From: Gibbula magus
Taxonomy: Eukaryota; Mollusca; Gastropoda; Trochida; Trochidae
Length of the DNA stretch: 64,000 bases
Direction: 5' to 3'
Assembly (NCBI GenBank): GCA_936450465.1
Contig: OW388289.1
Location: 72,600,420 to 72,664,419, forward strand
Below are positions 14,756 to 26,040 of the stretch, piece by piece. A program made the position numbers and the translations under genes. The notes under the pieces were generated by a model, which saw only the letters and a list, made by a program, of their open reading frames with translations, was not told the origin of the DNA and did not search any database. Position 1 is the first letter of the stretch, and the number at the start of each line of letters is the position of its first letter.

Positions 14756-15565
14756 CTTAGACTACAGACATGGCCTCAACCCGATCCATTGAAACAGTAA
14801 CCTAGACTATAGACATGGCCTCAACCCGATCCATTGAAACAGTAACCTAGACTGTAGACATGGCCTCAACCCAATCCATTGAAACAGTAACCTAAACTAT
14901 AGACATGGCCTCAACCCGATCCATTGAAACAGTAACCTAGACTATAGATATGGCCTCAACACGATCCATTGAAACAGTAACCTATACTATAGACATGGCC
15001 TCAACCCAATCCATTGAAACAGTAACCTAGACTATAGACATGGCCTCAACCCAATCCATTGAAACAGTAACCTAGACTGTAGACATGGCCTCAACCCGAT
15101 CCATTGAAACAGTAACCTATACTATAGACATGGCCTCAACCCAATCCATTGAAACAGTAACTTAGACTACAGACATGGCCTCAACCCGATCCATTGAAAC
15201 AGTAACCTAGACTATAGACATGGCCTCAACCCGATCCATTGAAACAGTAACCTAGACTGTAGACATGGCCTCAACCCAATCCATTGAAACAGTAACCTAA
15301 ACTATAGACATGGCCTCAACCCGATCCATTGAAACAGTAACCTAGACTATAGATATGGCCTCAACACGATCCATTGAAACAGTAACCTATACTATAGACA
15401 TGGCCTCAACCCAATCCATTGAAACAGTAACCTAGACTATAGACATGGCCTCAACCCAATCCATTGAAACAGTAACCTAGACTGTAGACATGGCCTCAAC
15501 CCGATCCATTGAAACAGTAACCTATACTATAGACATGGCCTCAACCCAATCCATTGAAACAGTAA
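14756..15565. repeat. 405-bp (9-unit) higher-order duplication in the satellite
   Basis: The ordered variant units starting with CTTAGACTACAG at 14756 recur at 15161, exactly 405 bp (9 x 45) later. The CCTAAACTATAG unit (14891 and 15296) and the TAGATATGG / ACACGATCC unit keep the same spacing. A third start with partial similarity follows at 15566. Confidence 0.85.
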
Positions 15566-18180
15566 CTTAGACTATAGACATGGCCTCAACCCGATCCATT
15601 GAAACAGTAACCTAGACTGTAGACATGGCCTCAACCGGATCCACTGAAACAGTAACCTATACTATAGACATGGCCTCAACCCAATCCATTGAAACAGTAA
15701 CCTAGACTGTAGACATGGCCTCAACCCAATCCATTGAAACAGTAACCTAGACTGTAGACATGGCCTCAACCCGATCCATTGAAACAGTAACCTAGACTGT
15801 AGACATGGCCTCAACCGGATCCATTGAAACAGTAACCTAAACTATAGACATGGCCTCAACCCTATCCATTGAAACAGTAACCTAGACTGTAGACATGGCC
15901 TCAACCCGATCCATTGAAACAGTAACCTAGACTGTAGACATGGCCTCAACTTGATCCATTGAAACAGTAACCTAGACAGTAGACATGGCCTCAACCGGAT
16001 CCACTGAAACAGTAACCTAGACAGTAGACATGGCCTCAACCCGATCCACTGAAACAGTAACCTAGACAGTAGACATGGCCTCAACCTGATTCATTGAAAC
16101 AGTAACCTAGACTGTAGACATGGCCTCAACCCAATCCATTGAAACAGTAACCTAGACTGTAGACATGGCCTCAACCCGATCCATTGAAACAGTAACCTAG
16201 ACTATAGATATGGCCTCAACCCGATCCATTGAAACAGTAACCTAGACTGTAGACATGGCCTCAACCCGATCCATTGAAACAGTAACCTAGACTGTAGACA
16301 TGGCCTCAACCCGATCCATTGAAACAGTAACCTAGACTATAGACATGGCCTCAACCCGATCCATTGAAACAGTAACCTAGACTGTAGACATGGCCTCAAC
16401 CCGATCCATTGAAACAGTAACTTAGACTGTAGACATGGCCTCAACCCGATCCATTGAAACAGTAACCTAAACTATAGATATGGCCTCAACACGATCCATT
16501 GAAACAGTAACCTAGACTATAGACATGGCCTCAACCCAATCCATTGAAACAGTAACCTAGACTGTAGACATGGCCTCAACCGGATCCATTGAAACAGTAA
16601 CCTAGACTGTAGACATGGCCTCAACCCAATCCGTTGAAACAGTAACCTAGACTATAAACATGGCCTCAACCCAATCCATTGAAACAGTAACCTAGACAGT
16701 AGACCTGGCCTCAACCCGATCCATTGAAACAGTAACCTAGACTGTAGACATAGCCTCAACCCGATCCATTGAAACAGTAACCTAGACTGTAGACATGGCC
16801 TCAACCCGATCCATTGAAACAGTAACCTAGACTGTAGACATGGCCTCAACCCGATCCATTGAAACAGTAACCTAGACTGTAGACATGGCCTCAACCCGAT
16901 CCATTGAAACAGTAACCTAGACTGTAGACATGGCCTCAACCCGATCCATTGAAACAGTAACCTAGACTGTAGACATGGCCTCAACCCGATCCATTGAAAC
17001 AGTAACCTAGACTGTAGACATGGCCTCAACCCGATCCATTGAAACAGTAACCTAGACTGTAGACATGGCCTCAACCCGATCCATTGAAACAGTAACCTAG
17101 ACTGTAGACATGGCCTCAACCCGATCCATTGAAACAGTAACCTAGACTGTAGACATGGCCTCAACCCGATCCATTGAAACAGTAACCTAGACTGTAGACA
17201 TGGCCTCAACCCGATCCATTGAAACAGTAACCTAGACTGTAGACATGGCCTCAACCCGATCCATTGAAACAGTAACCTAGACTGTAGACATGGCCTCAAC
17301 CCGATCCATTGAAACAGTAACCTAGACTGTAGACATGGCCTCAACCCGATCCATTGAAACAGTAACCTAGACTGTAGACATGGCCTCAACCCGATCCATT
17401 GAAACAGTAACCTAGACTATAGACATGGCCTCAACCCGATCCATTGAAACAGTAACCTAGACTGTAGACATGGCCTCAACCGATCCATTGAAACAGTAAC
17501 CTAGACTATAGACATGGCCTCAACCCGATCCATTGAAACAGTAACCTAGACTGTAGACATGGCCTCAACCCGATCCATTGAAACAGTAACCTAGACTGTA
17601 GACATGGCCTCAACCCGATCCATTGAAACAGTAACCTAGACTGTAGACATGGCCTCAACCCGATCCATTGAAACAGTAACCTAGACTGTAGACATGGCCT
17701 CAACCCGATCCATTGAAACAGTAACTTAGACTACAGACATGGCCTCAACCCGATCCATTGAAACAGTAACCTAGACTGTAGACATGGCCTCAACCCGATC
17801 CATTGAAACAGTAACCTAGACTAAAGACATGGCCTCAACCCGATCCATTGAAACAGTAACCTAGACTATAGACATGGCCTCAACCCGATCCATTGAAACA
17901 GTAACCTAGACTGTAGACATGGCCTCAACCCGATCCATTGAAACAGTAACTTAGACTACAGACATGGCCTCAACCCGATCCATTGAAACAGTAACCTAGA
18001 CTGTAGACATGGCCTCAACCCGATCCATTGAAACAGTAACCTAGACTGTAGACATGGCCTCAACCCGATCCATTGAAACAGTAACCTAGACTCTAGACAT
18101 GGCCTCAACCCGATCCATTGAAACAGTAACCTAGACTGTAGACATGGCCTCAACCGATCCATTGAAACAGTAACCTAGAC

Positions 18181-18720
18181 TATAGACATGGCCTCAACCC
18201 GATCCATTGAAACAGTAACCTAGACTGTAGACATGGCCTCAACCCGATCCATTGAAACAGTAACTTAGACTACAGACATGGCCTCAACCCGATCCATTGA
18301 AACAGTAACCTAGACTGTAGACATGGCCTCAACCCGATCCATTGAAACAGTAACCTAGACTATAGACATGGCCTCAACCCGATCCATTGAAACAGTAACC
18401 TAGACTGTAGACATGGCCTCAACCCGATCCATTGAAACAGTAACTTAGACTACAGACATGGCCTCAACCCGATCCATTGAAACAGTAACCTAGACTGTAG
18501 ACATGGCCTCAACCCGATCCATTGAAACAGTAACCTAGACTATAGACATGGCCTCAACCCGATCCATTGAAACAGTAACCTAGACTGTAGACATGGCCTC
18601 AACCCGATCCATTGAAACAGTAACTTAGACTACAGACATGGCCTCAACCCGATCCATTGAAACAGTAACCTAGACTGTAGACATGGCCTCAACCCGATCC
18701 ATTGAAACAGTAACCTAGAC
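18181..18720. repeat. 180-bp (4-unit) higher-order repeat, three tandem copies
   Basis: Four-unit blocks with linker order CTATAG, CTGTAG, CTTAGACTACAG, CTGTAG begin at 18181, 18361 and 18541 and are essentially identical. The same block occurs twice in the downstream duplicate near 19200-19560. Confidence 0.85.
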
Positions 18721-19884
18721 TGTAGACATGGCCTCAACCGGATCCATTGAAACAGTAACCTAGACTGTAGACATGGCCTCAACCCAATCCATTGAAACAG
18801 TAACCTAAACTATAGACATGGCCTCAACCCGATCCATTGAAACAGTAACCTAAACTATAGACATGGCCTCAACCCGATCCACTGAAACAGTAACCTAGAC
18901 TATAGACCTGGCCTCAATCCGATCTATTTAAACAGTAACCTAGACTATAGACATGGCCTCAACCCAATCCATTGAAACAGTAACCTAGACTATAGACATG
19001 GCCTCAACCCGATCCATTGAAACAGTAACCTAGACTGTAGACATGGCCTCAACCCGATCCATTGAAACAGTAACCTAGACTGTAGACATGGCCTCAACCC
19101 GATCCATTGAAACAGTAACCTAGACTCTAGACATGGCCTCAACCCGATCCATTGAAACAGTAACCTAGACTGTAGACATGGCCTCAACCGATCCTTTGAA
19201 ACAGTAACCTAGACTATAGACATGGCCTCAACCCGATCCATTGAAATAGTAACCTAGACTGTAGACATGGCCTCAACCCGATCCATTGAAACAGTAACTT
19301 AGACTACAGACATGGCCTCAACCCGATCCATTGAAACAGTAACCTAGACTGTAGACATGGCCTCAACCCGATCCATTGAAACAGTAACCTAGACTATAGA
19401 CATGGCCTCAACCCGATCCATTGAAACAGTAACCTAGACTGTAGACATGGCCTCAACCCGATCCATTGAAACAGTAACTTAGACTACAGACATGGCCTCA
19501 ACCCGATCCATTGAAACAGTAACCTAGACTGTAGACATGGCCTCAACCCGATCCATTGAAACAGTAACCTAGACTGTAGACATGGCCTCAACCGGATCCA
19601 TTGAAACAGTAACCTAGACTGTAGACATGGCCTCAACCCAATCCATTGAAACAGTAACCTAAACTATAGACATGGCCTCAACCCGATCCATTGAAACAGT
19701 AACCTAAACTATAGACATGGCCTCAACCCGATCCACTGAAACAGTAACCTAGACTATAGACCTGGCCTCAATCCGATCTATTTAAACAGTAACCTAGACT
19801 ATAGACATGGCCTCAACCCAATCCATTGAAACAGTAACCTAGACTATAGACATGGCCTCAACCCGATCGATTGAAACAGTAACC

Positions 19885-20370
19885 AGTTTGGTGATAAGAG
19901 ATTCACCAATTCCGAAATGAATGGCTCTATGCGACCACCACTATGTGACTATCCAAAAGAGCCTATCAGAAGTTGCCTAGGCGATAGTCACCTTTTGGCC
20001 AAAAAATGGTGCTCTGTGGTGGGCGCTAAGTTTGGTGGCGATAAGACCGCAACCAATTCCCAAAATGAATGGCTCTATGTGACCGCCACCATGTGACTAT
20101 CCAAAAGAACTTATCAACAGTTGCCTAGGCGGTTTGGTAAAAAAATGGTGCTCTGTGGTGGGTGCTAAGGTGGGTGGCGATAAATCTGCACCAATTCTCA
20201 AAATGAATGGCTCTATGCAACCGCTACCATGTGACTATATACAAAAGAGCCTATCAGAAGTTGCCAAGGCGACCGTAACCTTTTGGCCAAAAAATGATTC
20301 TCCGTGGTGGGCGCTAAGGTGGGTGGCGATAAGACCGCCAACGATTCACAAAATGAATGGCAAAAATATA
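19885..20370. repeat. About three tandem copies of a diverged ~145-bp repeat
   Basis: Starts near 19903, 20050, 20190 and 20335 (partial) share landmarks: AATGAATGGCTCTATG, GTGACTAT-CCAAAAGA, CCTATCA-AAGTTGCC, AAAAATGGTGCTCTGTGGTG and GGTGGCGATAA. The copies differ by substitutions and short deletions, so they are older than the adjoining 45-bp array. This may be a remnant of a larger satellite or transposon-embedded repeat. Confidence 0.8.
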
Positions 20371-21000
20371 TGGCATGGCATGGTTGTTGTCGAACATGAA
20401 CGAACGAACCTTTTTCCTAAGATTCAGTAAATCGCATCACATGCACAGTCACTTATACAAGCAAAGAAAATATTCATTTGTAATTCAAAATATATTCATA
20501 TCATAGGCGAAATATCTTACAACTCCTAATATTTGACACTAAAATATTCAACTCAATGAAATGTGTAACATGGTGCAGCACTACGTGGTTAGAAATCATT
20601 TGATAGTTCACAAACAAATTCACATGTATAGCCTACTTAATACATTTATTTTTTATGATTTACCGCAAAATATTGGAGATCCCCTACCCATTTTACCAAA
20701 ATTCAAGGAGTTTGAAACATTAATGAAACATTCATTGAATGTTTATCCGACTCTTAAATAGCTTCATCTTCCAATTTGCTATCCGTTGAAATCACATCCC
20801 CAACATCAAATTGATTATACTAATTTTATACCATGTTGATACTATATACATTTTGCTCTCATGTTATAATACATCCATATTACTATCGCCCAGCTGTGCA
20901 CAGATATGCATTGCAATTAGGACAAGAGGTTAATAAATAATTCCATCAAGTGTACCATGCAGCTATCTGCTATATCACACGTTATTCTTTCACAGCAAGC
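20371..21000. other. Intergenic, AT-rich, no gene seen
   Basis: No open frame with support lies between the 145-bp repeats and the carboxypeptidase Q promoter region. A short open frame at 20561-20761 has no recognisable domain. Confidence 0.5.
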
Positions 21001-21008
21001 CACGTGAA

Positions 21009-21039
21009 CCAATACAGAACGTCTGTTGAGGGGTATATA
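21009..21039 (+). promoter_or_regulatory. Putative CCAAT and TATA boxes of carboxypeptidase Q
   Basis: CCAAT at 21009-21013 and TATATA at 21034-21039 lie about 95-125 bp upstream of the ATG at 21133, a spacing that suits a TATA-driven start near 21065. This is inferred from position only. Confidence 0.45.
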
Positions 21040-21132
21040 TGTAGCAGAAGTTATTCGCCAATCTGTCCTTACACACAGTGACTCGTGTGGCCTGAAGTTG
21101 GGTAGTGAATTGACAAGTGAGTGATAACAAAC

Positions 21133-22539
21133 ATGAAGGTCATAATCTGTGTAAGTTTTCTCGCGTGCTTTTCAGTTACAACGGCAGGAACATTCCAGTT
21201 CAGGAATTCAGAGAGAGAAATAGAAAGTCATAGGAGCGACGCAGAGCTAATAATTGACCTCGCAGTGAACGGACAAGCGAAGGGTCAAGTTTACAATCGA
21301 CTTGCTGAATTTGTGGATAAGTTCGGGAGCCGGATTGCTGGTTCGAGGAATCTGGAGAACGCCATAGACTACATGCTGGAGAAACTGCGGGAAGACGGCC
21401 TGGAGAATGTGCACGGGGAGCCCGCTATGGTTCCTCACTGGGTGCGGGGCGAGGAGTCCGCTACCCTCCTGGAGCCCCGGACTCTGCCCCTGTCTATCCT
21501 GGGTCTGGGGGGAAGCATAGCCACCCCGTCCCAGGGAATCACAGCGGAAGTCATTGTCGTCAAAACTTTTGATGAACTTAAGCAAAGGGCAGAAGAGGCC
21601 AAGGACAAGATTGTGGTTTATAATCAGGATTACGAAAGTTACGGTGCGTCTGTCAAATACAGGTGGCAAGGAGCTGTAGAAGCAGCTAAAGTTGGGGGTG
21701 TGGCGTCACTCATTCGCAGTGTGACCCCCTTCTCCATTGACAGCCCTCACACTGGGTGGCAATACTACAGCAACAACGTCACCAAGATACCAACTGCCTG
21801 CATCACCGTTGAGATTGCAGAGATGCTTCACAGAATGTCTCTCAGAGGAGATAACATCGTTATCAAGCTCAAAATGGAAGCCCAGAACTTGCCAATGGTG
21901 AAGTCGAGGAACACTGTGGCTGAAATCAAAGGAAGTACGAAGCCGGACGAGGTGGTCATCGTGAGTGGACATCTGGACAGCTGGGACGTGGGTCAAGGCG
22001 CCATGGACGACGGGGGTGGGGCCTTCATCTCATGGCAGACACTCTCTCTCATTCGACAACTCGGACTCAAACCCAAACGTACCCTCAGGTTGGTGCTGTG
22101 GACTGGCGAAGAGGAAGGGAACTGGGGCGCTAAAGAATATTTCAAACGGCATCGGAATGAGCTTTTGAAACAGGATCTTTTAATGGAATCAGACGAAGGA
22201 ACATTTCGACCGAAAGGAATCCAGTTCACTGGCAATAAGGCAGCTACAAGAATTATGGAACACGTAGCTGAACTTCTGAGCTCCATCAACATGACCAAAT
22301 TGATAAGTCCTGCCCTCGTTTCTGATATAACTTATTGGAGTGAAATTGGGGTTCCAATTGGCAATATCGATAACGACAATAACAAATATTACTACTTTCA
22401 CCATGGCAACGGAGACATGATGACGGTTGAGAACTCAGACGACCTTGACCTTTGTTCCGCCGTGTTGGCAGTGACGGCGTACGTTGTTGCTGATCTGGAA
22501 GAAATGTTGCCGAGAGATACCTTTAAATTATTCTTGTAA
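21133..22539 (+). CDS. CPQ: Carboxypeptidase Q (M28 family), single exon
   Basis: A 468-aa secreted or lysosomal zinc dipeptidase/carboxypeptidase of the plasma glutamate carboxypeptidase group. I chose the ATG at 21133 because it opens with a signal peptide (MKVIICVSFLACFSVTTAG); the upstream in-frame GTG is not a plausible start. A protease-associated-like segment spans about 110-250 and the M28 fold follows. All metal and catalytic residues are present: H280 and D292 in SGHLDSWDVG...MDDGGG, the acidic pair E326/E327 in WTGEEEG, D354 in MESDEGTF and H424 in FHHGNGD. Their spacing equals my recollection of human CPQ. The C-terminal VVADLEEMLPR motif is also typical. Length matches the family. 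The frame has no intron, unlike vertebrate CPQ, so an old retrocopy is possible. The assignment is secure; substrate preference cannot be read from sequence. Confidence 0.96.
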   Translation: MKVIICVSFLACFSVTTAGTFQFRNSEREIESHRSDAELIIDLAVNGQAKGQVYNRLAEFVDKFGSRIAGSRNLENAIDYMLEKLREDGLENVHGEPAMVPHWVRGEESATLLEPRTLPLSILGLGGSIATPSQGITAEVIVVKTFDELKQRAEEAKDKIVVYNQDYESYGASVKYRWQGAVEAAKVGGVASLIRSVTPFSIDSPHTGWQYYSNNVTKIPTACITVEIAEMLHRMSLRGDNIVIKLKMEAQNLPMVKSRNTVAEIKGSTKPDEVVIVSGHLDSWDVGQGAMDDGGGAFISWQTLSLIRQLGLKPKRTLRLVLWTGEEEGNWGAKEYFKRHRNELLKQDLLMESDEGTFRPKGIQFTGNKAATRIMEHVAELLSSINMTKLISPALVSDITYWSEIGVPIGNIDNDNNKYYYFHHGNGDMMTVENSDDLDLCSAVLAVTAYVVADLEEMLPRDTFKLFL

Positions 22540-22584
22540 GTGTGGTTGTGTGTACTCTTCCCAAGTGTTCTTGACGACTCTAAC

Positions 22585-22815
22585 GTAGCCTGCTCATAGA
22601 TTACTGGTCGCTGTAATCTCCCTTTACCGACGGTACCACTCCTAAATTACTGGCCGGGCTTTACTCTCACGAGAGACGTTTCTGTGCAATAAGTTTACTG
22701 ATTCTAAATTAGCCTATTAATAGATTTCTGGTCGCTTTTTCTGTTAATTCTAATCTCTCCTTACCGACGGTACCACCCATATATTGCCTGCAAAACTTTA
22801 CTCTCATGCGAGTAG
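22585..22815. repeat. Imperfect direct duplication of ~100 bp downstream of CPQ
   Basis: Two blocks (about 22590-22672 and 22715-22813) share, in order, ATAGATT-CTGGTCGCT, CTCC-TTACCGACGGTACCAC and ACTTTACTCTCA-GCGAG-like pieces. They lie just after the stop codon and could be 3' UTR or a decayed mobile element. Confidence 0.7.
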
Positions 22816-22947
22816 TTTATTTTGCTGTTGGAAAAAGTGTTGTCTCGAGAGACTTTAACATTCTGTTTCTAGTGTGATTTAGTTGAATCTCTCTCCAACG
22901 ACAGTACGACCGTAGTACAGTTACACCACAAATCCTACCTTGCCATC

Positions 22948-23006
22948 ATGGCTATCAACCCTGTGTCTTTTAGAACCACTGTTAGGGAACTTGGTTTTAG
23001 TGAGGG
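22948..23006 (+). other. Possible first coding exon (MAINPVSF...)
   Basis: An ATG at 22948 opens about 20 codons (MAINPVSFRTTVRELGFSE) and ends in a consensus-like donor (GAGG|GTGAGT). I cannot find a second exon before the TTAA element at 23470 and recognise no family. It could be a gene start, a piece of a decayed gene, or chance. Confidence 0.2.
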
Positions 23007-23469
23007 TGAGTATTTGTTGCGGCAGAATATTTGTGATATGTCGATTATATAACAGTCATTCATCAAAGAAGCTTTGCATTATTGTACATGGCATTTGCAT
23101 TGAAATATGTTTTGACATGACGAAATGGTAATTATAGCTTTAGTTTCTGATAGTTTAGCTTATAACTATCCATATGAAGGCATGATGTTATCTTAAATCA
23201 TGTGCATTCTCATTGACAGGCAAATATAATGCATGGCTGTAATTAAATCCCAAATTGTAATTATAACCATTTCATCGGAAATATGAGTTTATCAGTAATA
23301 ATAATAACATACCACAATACAAGTTACAATATAAAGTGACTCCTGCAAGAAAAACAGTAAAAGGATGTATTAATATTAAACTAAATAAACATATTTAATA
23401 AATGGCACAGTTTCTTCGTCACTGGTAACGTAGAATTTGTGATTGAAATATGATGTTAACGGAACATTC

Positions 23470-24310
23470 TTAAAGAGCCATCAAGGATGTTGAACATATA
23501 AGAAATTTGCCAAAAATCTTCCTCTGTGAAATATATACACTTATTTTTTCCCAAATTTATTCGTCCCAAAATAAGCCGAAAAATTACACTAATTAGTAAA
23601 GGTATTTTCCAGTCTAAATATAGATCCAGTCTATTATTTTCAAGCGCAAAGCATTGTGGTCTAACTCACACACTGTATACAAAGACACGAAAGAATAACA
23701 AATTTTATGAGCAATGAAAGATATCGAAATCTTTGGCGGTTATTTATTTACCATTTCATTTAATTATGTATTTGCTACAGAAATTGGAATAATTGTTTTA
23801 CCCAACTAGGTATTTTGCTTGAATTTTATAATTAATGGGAGTTCACATTTGTCATAATTTGCTGGTCTTATGTCAATAATAAGTACATTACACAGGCCAT
23901 AATTGGTATATTCTCAGGACATTTAGAAACATTGTTTATAAATCAATCGTCACATTCAGTAATGTAACAAGGGTAACTTGCAAGAGAAGCTTAAGCACGT
24001 GCAGCACATGGATTGTTATGACGACTTGCGCTAAAGACGAGCCTTCACGTTTCGGAAGCGTTTGCTGTTCTGTAGTACGTTTTACGCAACAAAGGGGATT
24101 AACTTTATATGACGTCAGATTCCCTTAGCGCGCGTTACTTGAAGGGTACTTCTCTTTGAAACCAAATTTCATTACATTGTCGTGATATGAAAATTATTTA
24201 TCACATGTTTTGTTGTAGATAAAAGATTTCTCTGGCGATTGGCGTTATGAGTTTATTTTCCATTTTTTAAATTATTATTTGAAACACTAACAACCTTGAT
24301 GGCTCTTTAA
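23470..24310. mobile_element. TTAA-flanked non-autonomous element, 841 bp
   Basis: The ends are inverted: TTAAAGAGCCATCAAGGATG at 23470 and CCTTGATGGCTCTTTAA ending at 24310, each with TTAA at the outer edge. A TTAA target duplication with short inverted ends is the hallmark of piggyBac-type transposition. No transposase frame is present, so it is non-autonomous or an internally decayed copy. Confidence 0.75.
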
Positions 24311-24479
24311 CAACCATCCGAACAAGTGTCTATATTGATACACCCCTCGAAGTTGAATGTAAAATGAAAGTACAAAAAGATAACTTTTTTTTATTGAAAA
24401 CATATTTTATTCATTTAAGAAATGAATTGGGCACAAGTTGTGAAACTTATAGAAGCCCTCTCCAGGTAATCAACAACTA

Positions 24480-25000
24480 ATTTACAAGGCTAGAATACAT
24501 AACAAGAAAGTAAGAAATCTACAAGTGACGAAGTGGTTAAACATGTAATATACATTATTAAGGCAACACACACTTGGAAATGTTATTCTTATGACAAAAT
24601 GCACTTTGAATATGGTAAATACGTACATTAGTATTAATGTATTATTTGAACCGTTGACTCTTTCCAATGAATTTATGAACATGGTGAAATATGTTTTCAT
24701 TGACTGTTTGTGGAAGATTTGGGTTTCCATACAGGATTGTATTAATGTCAAATTCTGCCTTTAAATTATAAAATCTTAATTTGCTTTCATTCTAAACGAA
24801 GACCAGCATGTCTTGGACATCGCAAGAAGAAATGATAAACATCTTCAACTAAAGCACCACAAATGCAAGATTTACTTTCAGATAAATTGACACGATACAG
24901 ATCACCGTTTTGATAACTCTTTCGGCCAAAATTGTAAATGCGATTTACACAATATCGAATACAGACATAACGAGAAAGAATCAAACATAACAACAAAGCT
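24480..25000 (-). mobile_element. Non-LTR retrotransposon 3' fragment (RT C-terminal region)
   Basis: The minus strand at 24996-24787 encodes DLYRVNLSESKSCICG followed by EDVYHFFLRCP, the Cys/His C-terminal motif of LINE ORF2 proteins. After a frameshift near 24790 the frame continues (KLRFYNLKAEFDINTILYGN) to a stop near 24480. It is 5'-truncated and frameshifted, hence inactive. Confidence 0.8.
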
Positions 25001-25134
25001 AAAAAACTTGATACATTTGTACAGAAGATTCATTTCGAGAAATAGTTGACACTTTTGTTGATGCCAAATGTTGTTAAAGGCATAGTTGCAGTAGGAGTTC
25101 CGTACTAGCTTTACATACAACTCAAGCGAAATGT

Positions 25135-25435
25135 CGAACGGATCCCGGTGGTGTAGTGGTGTAGTGGTTAGCACGCTGGCCTCTCACGCCGACAACTTAG
25201 ACACCAAAGTTTTGTGACTTGGGTCGAATACTGTGTTGTGTCCTTGGGCAAGGCACTTAATCCACATTGCACTACCCAGCTGTGCAAATGTGTACCTGAA
25301 TACGGGAAGTACTGACGACGCGCTTAGTAGCAGCTCTGAAAGTACAGTTCCTTCGGGGTAATAATTGTAGCGCTTTGAGCATACCTCAGGGCCTGGAAAG
25401 GCGCAATATAAGTATCCAATTATTATTATTATAAG
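25135..25435 (+). mobile_element. tRNA-derived SINE
   Basis: The head is tRNA-like: an A-box-like GGTGTAGTGGTTAGCACG at about 25152 and a B-box-like GGGTCGAATAC at about 25221. The central part has TCCTTGGGCAAGGCACTTAA and CCCAGCTGTGCAAATGTGTA, strings I recall from widespread animal SINE superfamilies with conserved central domains (Deu/Meta type). The 3' end is GCGCTTTGAGC...GGCGCAATATAAG and an ATT-rich tail. The exact family is not determined. Confidence 0.8.
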
Positions 25436-25850
25436 TGGATTGGGGTACTTTTGTTTATGCAACATCCAAAAAAATATGAAAATATTGTTAACATAGTATG
25501 TGATGAAGTATTGCCTGGCATATAAGATATGCCATACCAACATGAGACAATCCCTTTAATTGACATTTTGTTTGGATTGAGCATATATCAGCTATCCTAA
25601 TGTAACTTATATGTTTTTAATTTTGATGAAGTGTAAGATATTGGGTTTTGATAATGTTATTTGACTGATCTTATACCGACGAATTACTTCCACATTCTGT
25701 GTCACATGGGCGTGTCGGCATATACTGAAGTTTATTGCTTTTGTAAGGCCTAATTAGATTCACTATACATCATTCTGAATACAAAATAATAATAACAAAT
25801 CCTGAAATGTTGTATTTGGTATCCTATCTCTTTAATCCTAGCATAGGCCT

Positions 25851-26040
25851 GTTCTTGTAATCTAATTATATATAGAATACTAAAGGATGGCTTGTTTGAT
25901 AACATGTTTATGAAACGAGTGAATGGTTCGAGTTTCTTTCGCTCGTTAAAATACCGATTCGGAATCATTCACTCGTTTCATAAACATGTTATCAAACAGG
26001 ACATCGTTTAGTATTCTATATATAATTAGATTAAAAGAAC
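25851..26040. mobile_element. Foldback element with 75-bp arms
   Basis: The left arm (25851-25925) and right arm (25966-26040) are reverse complements with about four mismatches, separated by a 40-bp loop. They share GATAACATGTTTATGAAACG and its complement. No coding capacity. MITE-like. Confidence 0.85.

Larger units (their letters stand above)
14085..19884. repeat. 45-bp satellite array, about 129 units
   Basis: A 45-bp unit containing GACATGGCCTCAACCCGATC and CCATTGAAACAGTAACCTAG repeats head to tail for 5.8 kb. Most units differ only at a few sites (CCGATCC or CCAATCC; CTGTAG, CTATAG or CTTAGACTACAG). Because 45 is divisible by three, some frames stay open, giving artefactual 15-residue peptide repeats on the minus strand at 15842-16084, 16652-17389 and 17506-17703. 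Rare one-base deletions at about 17481, 18154 and 19188 shift the register. No spacers, inverted ends or coding signal are present. Confidence 0.97.

Noticed and set aside
16652..17389. 245-codon minus-strand frame of 15-residue repeats (LRPCLQSRLLFQWIG)
   Set aside because: It is the 45-bp satellite read in a frame that has no stop; frame openness follows from 45 being divisible by three, and single-base deletions elsewhere break it.
14085..19884. CRISPR-like array
   Set aside because: Units are contiguous with no unique spacers and the context is an intron-rich animal genome.
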